Assembly (NCBI GenBank): GCA_021802645.1
Contig: JAJZRO010000003.1
Coordinates: forward strand, 1 to 64,000
Source of the DNA: Deltaproteobacteria bacterium
GTDB taxonomy: Bacteria > Desulfobacterota > Desulfobulbia > Desulfobulbales > Desulfurivibrionaceae
Direction of reading: 5' to 3'
Length of the DNA: 64,000 nt
Below are positions 9,062-17,568 of the stretch, in pieces. The notes below the pieces were generated by a model, which ran no database searches, was not told the origin of the DNA, and saw nothing but the letters and a program-made list of their open reading frames with translations. The first letter of the stretch is position 1. Every line of letters begins with the position of its first letter. A program made the position numbers and the translations under genes.

Positions 9062-9526
9062 CTAGTGGACGTCAATGTGCATTACGCCCTTTTTCGCCTC
9101 CTCGGTTTTGGGGAGAGTGACCGTCAGCACCCCTTCCTTGTAAGCCGCCTCGATCTTGTCGGGCTGCACCTCGGCCGGTAGCCGTACCGCGCGGTAGAAG
9201 GAGCCATAGGTCCGTTCAATCCGATGGAACCGTTTGTCCTTCTCCTCCTTTTCCTGGTGCTTTTCACCCTTGATGATCAGATGGTCGCTCTCCAGAGAGA
9301 TGTCGATATCCTTTTTTTCGAGCCCCGGAAGCTCCGCCTTGACCTCGATCGTGGTCTCGGTCTCGGCGATGTCAAGCCGCGGAACCCACTCGCCGGTCAG
9401 GTCCGGGACGAGGTCTCCACCGGGGAAAACCTCCCAGAAGTGCCTGACCATGTTCTCCATTTCCTTGAACAGTTGCGGGATCTCATGACGCTGATTGGTT
9501 GGGAGAATATCCAACATGGTGTTCAC
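9062..9526 (-). CDS. Hsp20/alpha-crystallin small heat-shock protein
   Basis: A 154-residue ATP-independent chaperone that holds unfolding proteins in the cytoplasm. The alpha-crystallin domain covers about 48-141 and ends with the family signature AAYKEGVLTVTLPK (127-140). The C-terminal MHIDVH contains the I-x-V type anchor used for oligomer assembly. The start has a perfect AGGAGGTG ribosome site. No CIRCE or obvious sigma-32 promoter was found upstream. It is monocistronic, ending at a hairpin. Confidence 0.95.
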   Translation of the reverse strand: MNTMLDILPTNQRHEIPQLFKEMENMVRHFWEVFPGGDLVPDLTGEWVPRLDIAETETTIEVKAELPGLEKKDIDISLESDHLIIKGEKHQEKEEKDKRFHRIERTYGSFYRAVRLPAEVQPDKIEAAYKEGVLTVTLPKTEEAKKGVMHIDVH

Positions 9527-9632
9527 CTCCTCTCAATGCGACATACTGATTTCGTTCAGCTTATTTCTCTTATACTTAAACGATAAGACCACCTTACATC
9601 GTGTCAAGGCGGTGTGCTTGGGTGGGCGACGG

Positions 9633-10799
9633 TTAACGGCGGGGAAAATCGGAGGCGGCCGGGGGCCGGCATTCGCCGCTGCAGCCGCAGCCAGCTGAGG
9701 GGCCACCGCCTTCTTTGCCGCCCGGGGTGAACAGTTGGCGTAGCTTGCAATTGATCACCCGGCCAAGCGGCTTGATGGAAAGCAGCAGGACGATTATGGC
9801 TCCGGCCAGTTGGACCTCGAATGGCAGCAATTCGACCGCCTGCCCCATGGTCGCCTTGGCGGAGACCCCCAGCCTGGCATAGACAACATCGACGGTAAGC
9901 CCCCAGATCACGCTGGTGACGGCAATGGTGGTGAGATAGAGGACCGTGGCCCGTTTGCCAATGAGGTCGCCCAAGACGGTGAGCGAGGCGATATTGGTGG
10001 CCGGACCGACCAGGAGAAAGACCAGAGCGGCGCCGGGGCTGACCCCTTTGAGGATGAGGGCAGCGGCGATGGGCGTGGAGGCGCTGGCGCAAATGTAGAG
10101 CGGGATGCCGAAGACAAGCATAAAGAGCATGGCCGCCAGCCCGCCGCCCAGGTAGCCGGTGATCAGGTTGTCGGGCACCAGGGCGGTGATGATGCTGCCC
10201 AGGAGCAGCCCCAGAAAGAACCAGGGGGCGATATCGCCCCAGAGATCGACAAAGGCATAGCGCAGTCCGGCCTCGACTTTCTCGCCAAAGGAATGGTGGC
10301 GGCTATGGTCTGCCGGCGGACAGTCGGTGCCGTCGCAACAGCCGTCCACCCCGCAGGCGGGAACGGCCGTGATGAGGGTTGGTTCCGGGGTCTCGCGGAA
10401 ATTCTCGGCAATGCCGGCTATGATGGCAGAGGCAAAGGCGGCCAGCGGTCGCGCCACGGTCATGATGGGGTCGAGCAGGGCATAGGTGATGCCGATGGAG
10501 TCTACCCCTGATTCTGGAGTGGCGATAAGGAAGGCAACGGTGGCACCGTTGGTGGCACCCTGTTTTTTGAGGGCGGCGGCGGCGGGGAGCACGCCGCAGG
10601 AGCAGAGGGGCATCGGTATTCCGAAGAGGGCGGCCTTGAGGACCGGGAGAATACGGCCTTGGCCGAGGTGGCGTGCGATATAGGCGGGGGAGAGGAAGGC
10701 CTTGAGCAGGCCGCCGACCAGGATACCAAAGAGAATATAGGCCCCGGCTTCCAGCAGAAGATGCCACAGCGCAATCCCGATGGTGCTGAAAAGATGCAT
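9633..10799 (-). CDS. SO_0444-family Cu/Zn efflux permease
   Basis: A 388-residue inner-membrane permease of the former DUF318 group. Two repeats of hydrophobic helices flank a Cys/His-rich cytoplasmic or periplasmic loop (Cys149, 154, 155, 160 and a His cluster at 165-170). The first repeat contains PLCSCGVLP with Cys66 and Cys68, the family signature. The gene follows an ArsR-type sensor by 36 bases on the same strand, so metal-induced expression from the operator at 11215-11240 is likely. The exact metal (Zn, Cd or Cu) cannot be told; the sensor's ligands favour Zn/Cd. Confidence 0.88.
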   Translation of the reverse strand: MHLFSTIGIALWHLLLEAGAYILFGILVGGLLKAFLSPAYIARHLGQGRILPVLKAALFGIPMPLCSCGVLPAAAALKKQGATNGATVAFLIATPESGVDSIGITYALLDPIMTVARPLAAFASAIIAGIAENFRETPEPTLITAVPACGVDGCCDGTDCPPADHSRHHSFGEKVEAGLRYAFVDLWGDIAPWFFLGLLLGSIITALVPDNLITGYLGGGLAAMLFMLVFGIPLYICASASTPIAAALILKGVSPGAALVFLLVGPATNIASLTVLGDLIGKRATVLYLTTIAVTSVIWGLTVDVVYARLGVSAKATMGQAVELLPFEVQLAGAIIVLLLSIKPLGRVINCKLRQLFTPGGKEGGGPSAGCGCSGECRPPAASDFPRR

Positions 10800-10835
10800 A
10801 ATCCTCTCCCGTTAAAACGGTGGCGCTGGCTCTCT

Positions 10836-11186
10836 TTATTCCCTCTGGTGGGTCAGTGCCACCTGGAGGAGTTGCTCGATGTGTTCGTCGTTCAGCCGAT
10901 AGTAGAGCACTGCCCCCTCGCGTCGGTTACTCACCAAATGCAAGGTGCGGAGAAGGCGGAGTTGATGGCTGATGGCGGATTCGCTGACCTTGAGCAGAGC
11001 GGCCAGATCGCAGACGCACATTTCCCCGTCCCGCAACGCCCAGAGGATGCGGAGCCGACCGCGGTCGGCAAAGGCCTTAAACAGTTCGGCGAGGTGATCG
11101 ATTTCGTCGGCAGCGAGTCCGTTCCGTTGCGCCTGTGCGATGCGTTCTCCATGGATGATGCGGCAGTCGCAGCGGTCTTCTGTCAT
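10836..11186 (-). CDS. ArsR/SmtB-family metal sensor repressor with two metal sites
   Basis: A 116-residue winged-helix repressor. Two classical metal sites are both visible. The alpha3N site has Cys6 and Cys8 at the N-terminus plus Cys57 and Cys59 in MCVCDL, as in CadC. The alpha5 site has Asp100, His102, His113 and Glu116, with the same D-x-H...H-x-x-E spacing as SmtB. The recognition helix is SESAISHQLRLL. It heads an operon with the efflux permease, and a perfect inverted repeat 28 bases upstream is its probable operator, so autoregulation and derepression by Zn/Cd/Pb are inferred. Confidence 0.92.
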   Translation of the reverse strand: MTEDRCDCRIIHGERIAQAQRNGLAADEIDHLAELFKAFADRGRLRILWALRDGEMCVCDLAALLKVSESAISHQLRLLRTLHLVSNRREGAVLYYRLNDEHIEQLLQVALTHQRE

Positions 11187-11214
11187 GTCGTGCCGGAGCG
11201 GAAGTGGTTTGTTG

Positions 11215-11240
11215 AATATATGAACAATTTTTCATATATT
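11215..11240. promoter_or_regulatory. ArsR/SmtB-type operator
   Basis: AATATATGAA (11215-11224) and its exact complement TTCATATATT (11231-11240) are separated by six bases. The TGAACA...TTCA core and arm length match the 12-2-12 operators of the ArsR/SmtB family. It lies just upstream of the repressor gene. Confidence 0.85.
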
Positions 11241-11305
11241 ACCCAGCGGGGTATCGTCTTGTCAATCGGAGATGATGGCGGGGGAGGAGCGGCGGGAGAA
11301 ACGGC

Positions 11306-11344
11306 ACAAAAAAAACAGGGAGCAGGTTTTCCTGCTCCCTGTTT
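11306..11344 (-). terminator. terminator of the Ala/Pro lipoprotein gene
   Basis: A perfect 13-bp stem, AACAGGGAGCAGG and its complement with a TTTT/AAAA loop, is followed on the minus strand by eight T. It is a textbook Rho-independent terminator 26 bases after the lipoprotein stop. Confidence 0.93.
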
Positions 11345-11369
11345 GGGATACTACGGTAGGGCGGGGAAA

Positions 11370-11609
11370 TTACTTCGCCGGGGCAGCCGGAGCAGCCGGG
11401 GCAGCCGGAGCCTGCTCAGCAGCCGGAGCAGCCGGAGCGGCCGGAGCCTGCTCAGTAGCCGGGGCGGCCGGAGCAGCCGGAGCGGCCGGGGCAGCCTGCT
11501 CGGCCGGAGCCGGAGCCGGGGTGGTGGTCTCAGCGTTCTGCTTGCAGGCAACCATACCGGTTACCATGAGGCCCATCAGGCCGAGCGCGACAACTTTGTT
11601 CAGTTTCAT
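11370..11609 (-). CDS. small Ala/Pro-rich lipoprotein
   Basis: A 79-residue secreted lipoprotein. The first 22 residues are a signal peptide ending in a lipobox-like GMVAC. The mature part (about 57 residues) is almost only Ala, Pro, Glu and Gln, built from repeats of APAAPAAPA and EQAPAAP; the DNA is a set of imperfect short tandem repeats. Such tails are extended and may span periplasm or peptidoglycan. Function is unknown. It is monocistronic with a strong terminator, which suggests a high expression level. Confidence 0.8.
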   Translation of the reverse strand: MKLNKVVALGLMGLMVTGMVACKQNAETTTPAPAPAEQAAPAAPAAPAAPATEQAPAAPAAPAAEQAPAAPAAPAAPAK

Positions 11610-12038
11610 AGTCGTTCTCTCTCTCTCTTTGGTGTTGGTTGTTATTTATTGCCTCTTTTTGCCCGAAACTCAAGGCGTCCTACATTTTTTTTAGTTGTGC
11701 ACCCCAAAGGGGCTTTGGGGTCGCAAAACACTGTAGTGATGCCCATAGATAATATTGCGGCGTTCCAATGTAAAGAGAAAAATTGTTAGCATCATAAAAA
11801 TCCATCGGGTCGTGGCAGTGCGTTTCGTTTTTCATGGTTGCGTATCACCTGGGTTTTCTGTCTCATTTGGAAGGCGTTGCGGATTGTTTTCCTTTACTTT
11901 TAGGGGGCATTCTCGTCTCGAACCCACTGGATTTTAGTGATATTTTCAGGTAGGGTACCAGCAAAAAGGGAGCGGGGAACAAAAAATTTTCGACCAGACC
12001 TGGGGAAAGGGCCTGGAAAGGGGGAGGGAGTAAAAAAT
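11610..12038. other. divergent gene-free spacer
   Basis: Lies between the lipoprotein (minus) and the kinase gene (plus). It is AT-rich, so promoters for both are expected here, but no clear -35/-10 pair stands out. A perfect palindrome with 9-bp arms ACCCCAAAG and CTTTGGGGT (11701-11721) has no T run on either side. Confidence 0.5.
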
Positions 12039-12845
12039 ATGGCGGAGCAGGAGGGGAAACCGGTAGAGGCCGCGTGGGCGCAAGCCTATCTCCGGCAGAG
12101 CCACGACGCGTCGGTGGGGCGGCTCTTCCGCGGCCTGATCCATAACCTGAACGGCGCCCTCCAGGCTTTTTCTTTACAGACCGACCTCTTTGCCATGGCC
12201 AACGAGCAGGTCCAGGGTATCATGGAAAAAATGTTGGCTGCGGATATGCCTTCGGAGGCACAAACGCTCGCGCGGCAGCTTTCCGATCTCCTCCAACGCC
12301 GGGCCGGAGCCCTGGGCCAGATGCAGGAGAAGGTGCGGAGTTGTGAACAGACTGTCCAGCGGACCTTGCTTCTTCCTGACTTCGCGCAGATGATGGGAAC
12401 GGAGCCCTATACGGTGAACAGCATTATCCGGACCGAGGTAGAATTCCTCTGCGCGGATTCCTTTTTTAAGCACAAGGTGGTGAAGGATCTCCAGTTGGCT
12501 GCCGATCTTCCGCCGTTGCATGAGGGGCAGCTCGCCCTCCATCAGCTGCTCTTCTTCCTTTTGGAAAATAGTTTAGCCGCGGTGCGCGGCAGCGATCAGC
12601 CCCGGATCGTGGTGCGCTCCTCCTGCGCCGCCGGGGTGACGACAGTGGTGGTGGAGGACAATGGTCCCGACGTGCCCGAGACGGAGCGGGAGCGAATCTT
12701 TGCCCCCTTCTATTCCACTTGGAATGGGCATCTCGGCCTGGGACTCTATCTGGCACGGAAACTGGCGGCGGAGTTAGGGGGGGACCTGGTGTGCGAGGCC
12801 GGGACTGCGGGTGCCGCCTTCCGCCTGACTTTGCCCACCGCCTGA
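12039..12845 (+). CDS. soluble histidine kinase-like protein
   Basis: A 268-residue protein with no TM segment. An N-terminal dimerisation/phospho-acceptor region contains LIHNLNGAL with His35, a helical middle part follows, and the C-terminal ATPase has LLENSLAAV (N box), EDNGPDVP (206-213) and HLGLGLYLA (G2 box). No sensor domain is recognised, so the signal probably comes from a partner. The ATG at 12039 is preceded by GGGGGAGGGA at 8 bases; an in-frame start at 11937 has no such site. It ends four bases before rsmI, which suggests one transcript. Confidence 0.8.
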   Translation: MAEQEGKPVEAAWAQAYLRQSHDASVGRLFRGLIHNLNGALQAFSLQTDLFAMANEQVQGIMEKMLAADMPSEAQTLARQLSDLLQRRAGALGQMQEKVRSCEQTVQRTLLLPDFAQMMGTEPYTVNSIIRTEVEFLCADSFFKHKVVKDLQLAADLPPLHEGQLALHQLLFFLLENSLAAVRGSDQPRIVVRSSCAAGVTTVVVEDNGPDVPETERERIFAPFYSTWNGHLGLGLYLARKLAAELGGDLVCEAGTAGAAFRLTLPTA

Positions 12846-12849
12846 ATCG

Positions 12850-13722
12850 ATGCGCTGCGAAAACGAGCAACAAAGGGCGCCGGGCACCCTCTATGTGGTG
12901 GCCACCCCCATCGGCAACCTGGAGGATATCACCCTGCGGGCGCTGCGTATCCTCAAAGAGGTGGCCCTGATCGCCGCGGAGGATACCCGTCACACCAGGA
13001 AGCTCCTCACCCATTACAATATTCATACCCAGTTGGTCAGCTATTTCAAGGGGCAGGAGGCGCGCAAGGCGGAGGGCATTCTCGATGCCTTGCGGGCGGG
13101 GCAGGACGTCGCCTTGGTCTCCGATGCCGGCACGCCGGCCATTGCCGATCCTGGTACCATCCTGGTCCAGAAGGCGCGGGAAGGGGGAATCGCGGTGGTG
13201 CCGGTGCCCGGCCCCTCGGCCCTGGCGGCCGGCCTTTCCATTGCCGGCTTTGAAGGGCCGGTGCTCTTTGTCGGTTTCCTGCCGGCCAAGTCGGGGCAGC
13301 GCCGCACCCTGTTGCAGATCTTGGCCAATCAAGGGCACCATCTGCTCTTTTATGAGGCACCGCACCGAATCATCGACAGCCTTGCGGATTGTCTGGCCGT
13401 GCTGGGGGAACGCCGGGTCTTTCTCGGGCGCGAGCTGACCAAGCTCCATGAGGAATCCCTGGTCGGCGGGCTGCGCGAGACGCTGGCGCTTCTCTCCGGG
13501 CGGCCAGCGGTGAAGGGCGAGTTCGTGGTCCTCATCGAGGGGGTGGGAGAGCCCTCAGCGCCAGCCGAAGAGACGGTGGAGACACGGTTGCGTTGGCACC
13601 ATGCGCAAGGGTCCTCACTCAAGAGTGCGGTTCAGGCGGTAATGGCCGAACTGGGGCTGCCCCGCTCCGCGGTCTATAAACAGGCCTTGGCCCTCTGGGG
13701 AAGCGGCACGCCAGCGTCGTGA
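12850..13722 (+). CDS. rsmI: 16S rRNA (cytidine-1402 2'-O)-methyltransferase RsmI
   Basis: A 290-residue tetrapyrrole-methylase-fold enzyme that methylates the ribose of C1402 in 16S rRNA using SAM. The signature LYVVATPIGNLEDITLRAL is at the N-terminus, and AAEDTRHTRKLL, SDAGTPAIADPG and PGPSAL follow. The C-terminal region has FYEAPHRI and LGRELTKLHEE. Length is normal for the family. Confidence 0.96.
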   Translation: MRCENEQQRAPGTLYVVATPIGNLEDITLRALRILKEVALIAAEDTRHTRKLLTHYNIHTQLVSYFKGQEARKAEGILDALRAGQDVALVSDAGTPAIADPGTILVQKAREGGIAVVPVPGPSALAAGLSIAGFEGPVLFVGFLPAKSGQRRTLLQILANQGHHLLFYEAPHRIIDSLADCLAVLGERRVFLGRELTKLHEESLVGGLRETLALLSGRPAVKGEFVVLIEGVGEPSAPAEETVETRLRWHHAQGSSLKSAVQAVMAELGLPRSAVYKQALALWGSGTPAS

Positions 13723-13724
13723 TT

Positions 13725-13752
13725 TTGCTTGAGAAGTATGGCAAAATACGAT
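13725..13752 (+). promoter_or_regulatory. possible sigma-70 promoter for rlmE
   Basis: TTGCTT (13725-13730) and TACGAT (13747-13752) are separated by 16 bases, in an AT-rich patch about 90 bases before rlmE. Confidence 0.35.
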
Positions 13753-13837
13753 ATTTTGACACCCTTTTGATCGGGCCCATGAGTCCGGGACGATACGGGC
13801 CACCGGCTCCAGTCGTCGGCATCGTGGAGGTGCTGCC

Positions 13838-14446
13838 GTGAAAGAGGTTCAGGACTTTTATTTCAAGAAGGCCAAGAAAGAGGGCTACCCGGCCCGCTCG
13901 GTCTACAAGCTGGAAGAGGCGCAGCAGAAACACCACCTGCTCCACAAGGGCGATGCGGTCCTCGACCTCGGCTGCCAGCCCGGTAGCTGGACGCTTTACG
14001 CGGCCAAGGTGGTGGGTGAAAGCGGCGTGGTGGTGGGGGTGGATATTCAGCCCGGCACCCAGTGGACGCCGCAGGGCGGTCGCGCCACGATCCACTTCTT
14101 CCTCGCCGACGCCTTTACAGAAGAGACCGAGGAGCGTATCCGGGGCATTCGCGATCGCTTTCAGGTGGTGCTGAGCGACATGGCCCCCCGCACCAGCGGC
14201 AACCGCTGGACCGATCAGCAGCTTTCCCTGCGGTTGGCGTGGCGGGTGGTGGAACTGGCCCAAAGATTCCTTGCCCTGGGCGGCAATTTTTACTGCAAGG
14301 TCTTCGAGGGCGAGGATTTCAAGGAGCTGGTCGATGCAATCCGCCCGATGTTCGGGCAGGTCAAGATTGTCAAACCCAAGAGTTCACGGAGCGAAAGCCG
14401 GGAGGTTTTTCTGCTCGGTATGGGGTTTAAAGGGAGTGCGGGATGA
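13838..14446 (+). CDS. rlmE: 23S rRNA (uridine-2552 2'-O)-methyltransferase RlmE
   Basis: A 202-residue FtsJ-family enzyme acting on U2552 of 23S rRNA. SAM motif VLDLGCQPGSW is at about residues 45-55. The K-D-K-E catalytic set is visible as the Lys in RSVYKLEE, the Asp in VLSDMAP, the Lys in FYCKVFEG and the Glu in SRSESREVF. The start is GTG with GGAGG 10 bases before it. It is often, as here, close to other RNA modification genes. Confidence 0.95.
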   Translation: MKEVQDFYFKKAKKEGYPARSVYKLEEAQQKHHLLHKGDAVLDLGCQPGSWTLYAAKVVGESGVVVGVDIQPGTQWTPQGGRATIHFFLADAFTEETEERIRGIRDRFQVVLSDMAPRTSGNRWTDQQLSLRLAWRVVELAQRFLALGGNFYCKVFEGEDFKELVDAIRPMFGQVKIVKPKSSRSESREVFLLGMGFKGSAG

Positions 14447-14513
14447 GCCAGGGCGGTCTCTCCGCCTGGTTTGTCAAACATTTTTCATGTTAATTCGGTG
14501 TTGAGGTTCGAGT

Positions 14514-15263
14514 ATGGCAGGACATTCCAAATGGGCCAATATCAAGCGCCGCAAGGGCGCGGTGGATGCCAAGCGCGGCAAGATCTTCACCAAGATCATC
14601 AAGGAAATCATGGTGTCGGCGCGTCTGGGCGGCGGCGATATCAACGGCAACCCGCGGCTTAGGTCGGCGGTGTTGGCGGCCAAGGACGAAAACATGCCCA
14701 AGGAGAACATCGAGCGCGCCATCAAGAAGGGTACCGGCGATCTCGATGGTGTCTCCTACGAGGAGATTGTCTACGAAGGCTACGGCCCCGGCGGCGTGGC
14801 GATGATGGTCGAGTGCATGACCGACAACCGGGTGCGCACCGTGGCCGACGTGCGCCACTTCTTCAGCAAGTCCGGCGGCAATCTCGGCGAGTCCAACTGC
14901 GTCTCCTGGATGTTCGACCGGAAGGGCTCCATCGTCATCGACAGCAGCACCATCTCGGAGGAGAGCCTGATGGAGATCGCCATCGAGGCGGGCGCCGAGG
15001 ACGTGGTGGCCGAAGACAGCACCTTCCAGGTGCTGACCGCGCCCGACGACTTTGCTGTCGTGTGCGAGGCCCTGAACGCCAAGGGCGTCAAACATGTCGA
15101 GGCCGGCATCACCATGGTCCCCAAGAACGTGGTGGAGGTGACGGACGAGAAAGTGGCCAGCCAGCTCATGAAGCTCATCGAGAACCTGGAGGACAACGAC
15201 GACGTCCAGAAGGTCCACGCCAACTTCGATATCCCCGACGCCATCATGGAGGCCATTTCATAA
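14514..15263 (+). CDS. yebC: YebC/PmpR family protein
   Basis: A 249-residue member of the YebC family, beginning with the conserved [20 protein letters not shown]. Members were long called transcriptional regulators of ruv genes and others; recent work links the family to relief of ribosome stalling at proline runs. The gene is directly followed by ruvC, ruvA and ruvB, the usual order in many bacteria. Length is normal. Confidence 0.96.
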   Translation: MAGHSKWANIKRRKGAVDAKRGKIFTKIIKEIMVSARLGGGDINGNPRLRSAVLAAKDENMPKENIERAIKKGTGDLDGVSYEEIVYEGYGPGGVAMMVECMTDNRVRTVADVRHFFSKSGGNLGESNCVSWMFDRKGSIVIDSSTISEESLMEIAIEAGAEDVVAEDSTFQVLTAPDDFAVVCEALNAKGVKHVEAGITMVPKNVVEVTDEKVASQLMKLIENLEDNDDVQKVHANFDIPDAIMEAIS

Positions 15264-15310
15264 GCGTCGCGGTCGGCCGGCATAGACAGGCGGGCGGGGT
15301 CTCCCGCCGC

Positions 15311-15790
15311 CTGCTCGGCATCGATCCTGGTTCGCGGGTGGCCGGCTACGGCCTCATCGACCAGCGTGGCAATGAACTGTTCTTCGTGGCCTGCGGCGTC
15401 ATCCGCACCTCGCCGGACAAATCCTTCCCTGAACGGCTCCAGGAACTCCATAGTGGACTGAGCGAGGTGCTCGCCACCCACCGGCCAAACCACGCGGCGG
15501 TGGAGGAGATCTTCACCGCGGTCAATCCCCGTTCCGCCTTGAAACTCGGCCATGCCCGGGGGGTGCTCATTCTCGCCTTGATGCAGGCTGGCCTGCCGGT
15601 GGCCGAATTCACCCCCATGGTGGTCAAGCAGGCGGTGGCCGGCTACGGCAAGGCGCCCAAGGAGCAGGTGCAGCAAATGGTGCGCTCCCTCCTCCATCTC
15701 TCCGCCAGCCCTTCCCAAGACGCGGCCGATGCCCTGGCCGTGGCCATCTGCCTCGCCAACCATGCCGGGGTTCTCCCGCGCAAACCGTGA
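15311..15790 (+). CDS. ruvC: Holliday junction resolvase RuvC (start uncertain)
   Basis: About 159 residues. It cuts Holliday junctions bound by RuvAB. The four catalytic acids are visible: Asp in LLGIDPGSR, Glu in AVEEIF, and the two Asp in SQDAADALAVA. The reading frame is open far upstream through yebC, but between the yebC stop and LLGIDPG there is no in-frame ATG, GTG or TTG. CTG at 15311 (given here) would start the protein just before LGIDPG; the alternative is ATA at 15260, overlapping the yebC stop. A hairpin GGCGGG/CCCGCC (15289-15308) sits just before CTG. Confidence 0.85.
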   Translation: MLGIDPGSRVAGYGLIDQRGNELFFVACGVIRTSPDKSFPERLQELHSGLSEVLATHRPNHAAVEEIFTAVNPRSALKLGHARGVLILALMQAGLPVAEFTPMVVKQAVAGYGKAPKEQVQQMVRSLLHLSASPSQDAADALAVAICLANHAGVLPRKP

Positions 15791-15848
15791 GTCATTCCCC
15801 CAAGTTATCCTTTGATCCGCGCTGCTTTTCGGGTATGCTGAACGCCAT

Positions 15849-16472
15849 ATGATCGCACGCTTACGAGGAGAACTGCTGCATCGCTCGACCGAGGTCTTGG
15901 TGGTCGATGTGAACGGGGTGGGCTATGAGGTCCACTTCCCCGAGGCACATCACCATCGTCTGCCGCGGCTCGGCGAGGAGGTGGTGCTTCAGATCCATAC
16001 CGTGGTCCGCGAGGATGCCATCAGCCTCTACGGCTTTCTCGACGCGGCGGAAAAGGAACTTTTTCTGCTCCTCATGGGGGTTTCGGGTGTGGGGCCGAAG
16101 CTCGCCCGCAACATCCTCTCCGCCGCCACCCCGGCCGAGATCAGTCGGGCCATCGCCGCCGGCGACGTGGGGCGGCTCAAGCAACTGCCCGGGGTGGGCA
16201 AGAAGACTGCGGAACGGCTCTGTCTGGAACTGAAAGACAAGGTCGATTTCCTCCCCTTGGGCATCACGCCAACCCCCCCGGTGGTAACCTCGCCCGAGGT
16301 ATTCTGCGATCAACCCTCGCGGGATGCCCTTTCCGCCCTGATGAATCTCGGCTACCCGGCGGTCCGTGCCCGCCAAGCCCTGGAACAGGTGCGTCAGCAA
16401 CTGGGCGAGGAGGCGTATGGCGCCCTGGCCCTTGAAGAATTGCTGCGCGCCGCGCTGCGAGGGCTGGCATGA
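15849..16472 (+). CDS. ruvA: Holliday junction branch migration protein RuvA
   Basis: A 207-residue DNA-binding subunit that holds the junction for RuvB. Domain I begins [10 protein letters not shown], the helix-hairpin-helix motifs are [13 protein letters not shown] and [13 protein letters not shown], and domain III, which contacts RuvB, is the last about 45 residues ([16 protein letters not shown]). It overlaps ruvB by four bases. Confidence 0.96.
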   Translation: MIARLRGELLHRSTEVLVVDVNGVGYEVHFPEAHHHRLPRLGEEVVLQIHTVVREDAISLYGFLDAAEKELFLLLMGVSGVGPKLARNILSAATPAEISRAIAAGDVGRLKQLPGVGKKTAERLCLELKDKVDFLPLGITPTPPVVTSPEVFCDQPSRDALSALMNLGYPAVRARQALEQVRQQLGEEAYGALALEELLRAALRGLA

Positions 16473-17509
16473 ACCAGGAAGAACGGATCGTCAGTTCGAA
16501 GGTGGCGCCGGAGGACCACTTCGACTCCGACCTGCGGCCCAAATATCTCAATCAGTACATCGGCCAGCAGTCGCTCAAGGAGAACCTGGGCATCGCCATT
16601 GCCGCCGCCAAGGGGCGCGGCGAGGCGCTCGATCACCTCCTTTTCCATGGCTTTCCAGGCTTGGGCAAGACCACCCTCGCCTATGTGATCGCCAACGAGA
16701 TGGGCGCCAACATCCGGGTCACCTCGGGGCCGGTCATCGAGCGGCCCGGCGACTTGGCCGCCATCCTCACCAGCCTTCAGGAGGGCGATGTCCTCTTCAT
16801 CGACGAGATCCACCGCCTGAACCACGTGGTGGAGGAGATCCTCTACCCGGCCATGGAGGATTACCAGCTCGACCTGGTCATTGGTCAGGGGCCTGGCGCC
16901 AGGAGCGTCAAGATGGCCCTGCCGCGCTTCACGTTGGTGGGGGCCACCACCCGCACGGGGCTGCTCACCCCGCCGCTGCGCGACCGTTTCGGCATGGCCC
17001 TGCGCCTCGACTTCTACACCCCGGAGGAGTTGGTTGCCATTGTCAAACGCTCCGCCGGGTTGCTGGGGGTCAAGCTCGATGGGGCCGGCGCCACCGAGAT
17101 CGGCCGGAGGTCCCGCGGCACCCCCCGCATCGCCAACCGGCTGCTCAAAAGGTTGCGCGACTACGCCGAGGTGAAGGGTGGCGGCACCATCACCGCGCAA
17201 GTGGCGGACGCGGCCCTTTCCATGCTGGGGGTCGATCACATGGGGCTCGACGACATGGATCGCCGCATCGTGCTGGCCATCATCGACAAGTTCCAGGGCG
17301 GCCCCATTGGGGTGGAGACCCTGGCCACCATGGTCTGCGAGGAAAAGACCACCCTGGAAGATGTCTACGAGCCGTTTCTCATCCAGATCGGGTTCCTGAT
17401 CCGCACCCCGCGCGGCCGCATGGCCACCCAAGCAGCCTATGAACACTTCGGCCGCGCCCTGCCCAGACAGCGTCCCACGGCCATGGATCAGGAGAGTTTG
17501 CTGTTTTAG
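16469..17509 (+). CDS. ruvB: Holliday junction helicase motor RuvB
   Basis: A 346-residue AAA+ ATPase that drives branch migration with RuvA. Walker A is [11 protein letters not shown], Walker B is [10 protein letters not shown], sensor 1 is [11 protein letters not shown], and the arginine finger region is LRDRFGM. The winged-helix DNA-binding domain is at the C-terminus ([10 protein letters not shown]). Length and order ruvC-ruvA-ruvB are normal. Confidence 0.98.
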   Translation: MNQEERIVSSKVAPEDHFDSDLRPKYLNQYIGQQSLKENLGIAIAAAKGRGEALDHLLFHGFPGLGKTTLAYVIANEMGANIRVTSGPVIERPGDLAAILTSLQEGDVLFIDEIHRLNHVVEEILYPAMEDYQLDLVIGQGPGARSVKMALPRFTLVGATTRTGLLTPPLRDRFGMALRLDFYTPEELVAIVKRSAGLLGVKLDGAGATEIGRRSRGTPRIANRLLKRLRDYAEVKGGGTITAQVADAALSMLGVDHMGLDDMDRRIVLAIIDKFQGGPIGVETLATMVCEEKTTLEDVYEPFLIQIGFLIRTPRGRMATQAAYEHFGRALPRQRPTAMDQESLLF

Positions 17510-17568
17510 CAGCGGTTCAGCCTGTTGACGGATTTGTCGCGCTCATCTAGACTGACTTCGGAACGCCT

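Noticed and set aside
11376-11515. Short direct repeats as a CRISPR array
   Set aside because: They are the coding repeats of the Ala/Pro lipoprotein, with no unique spacers.
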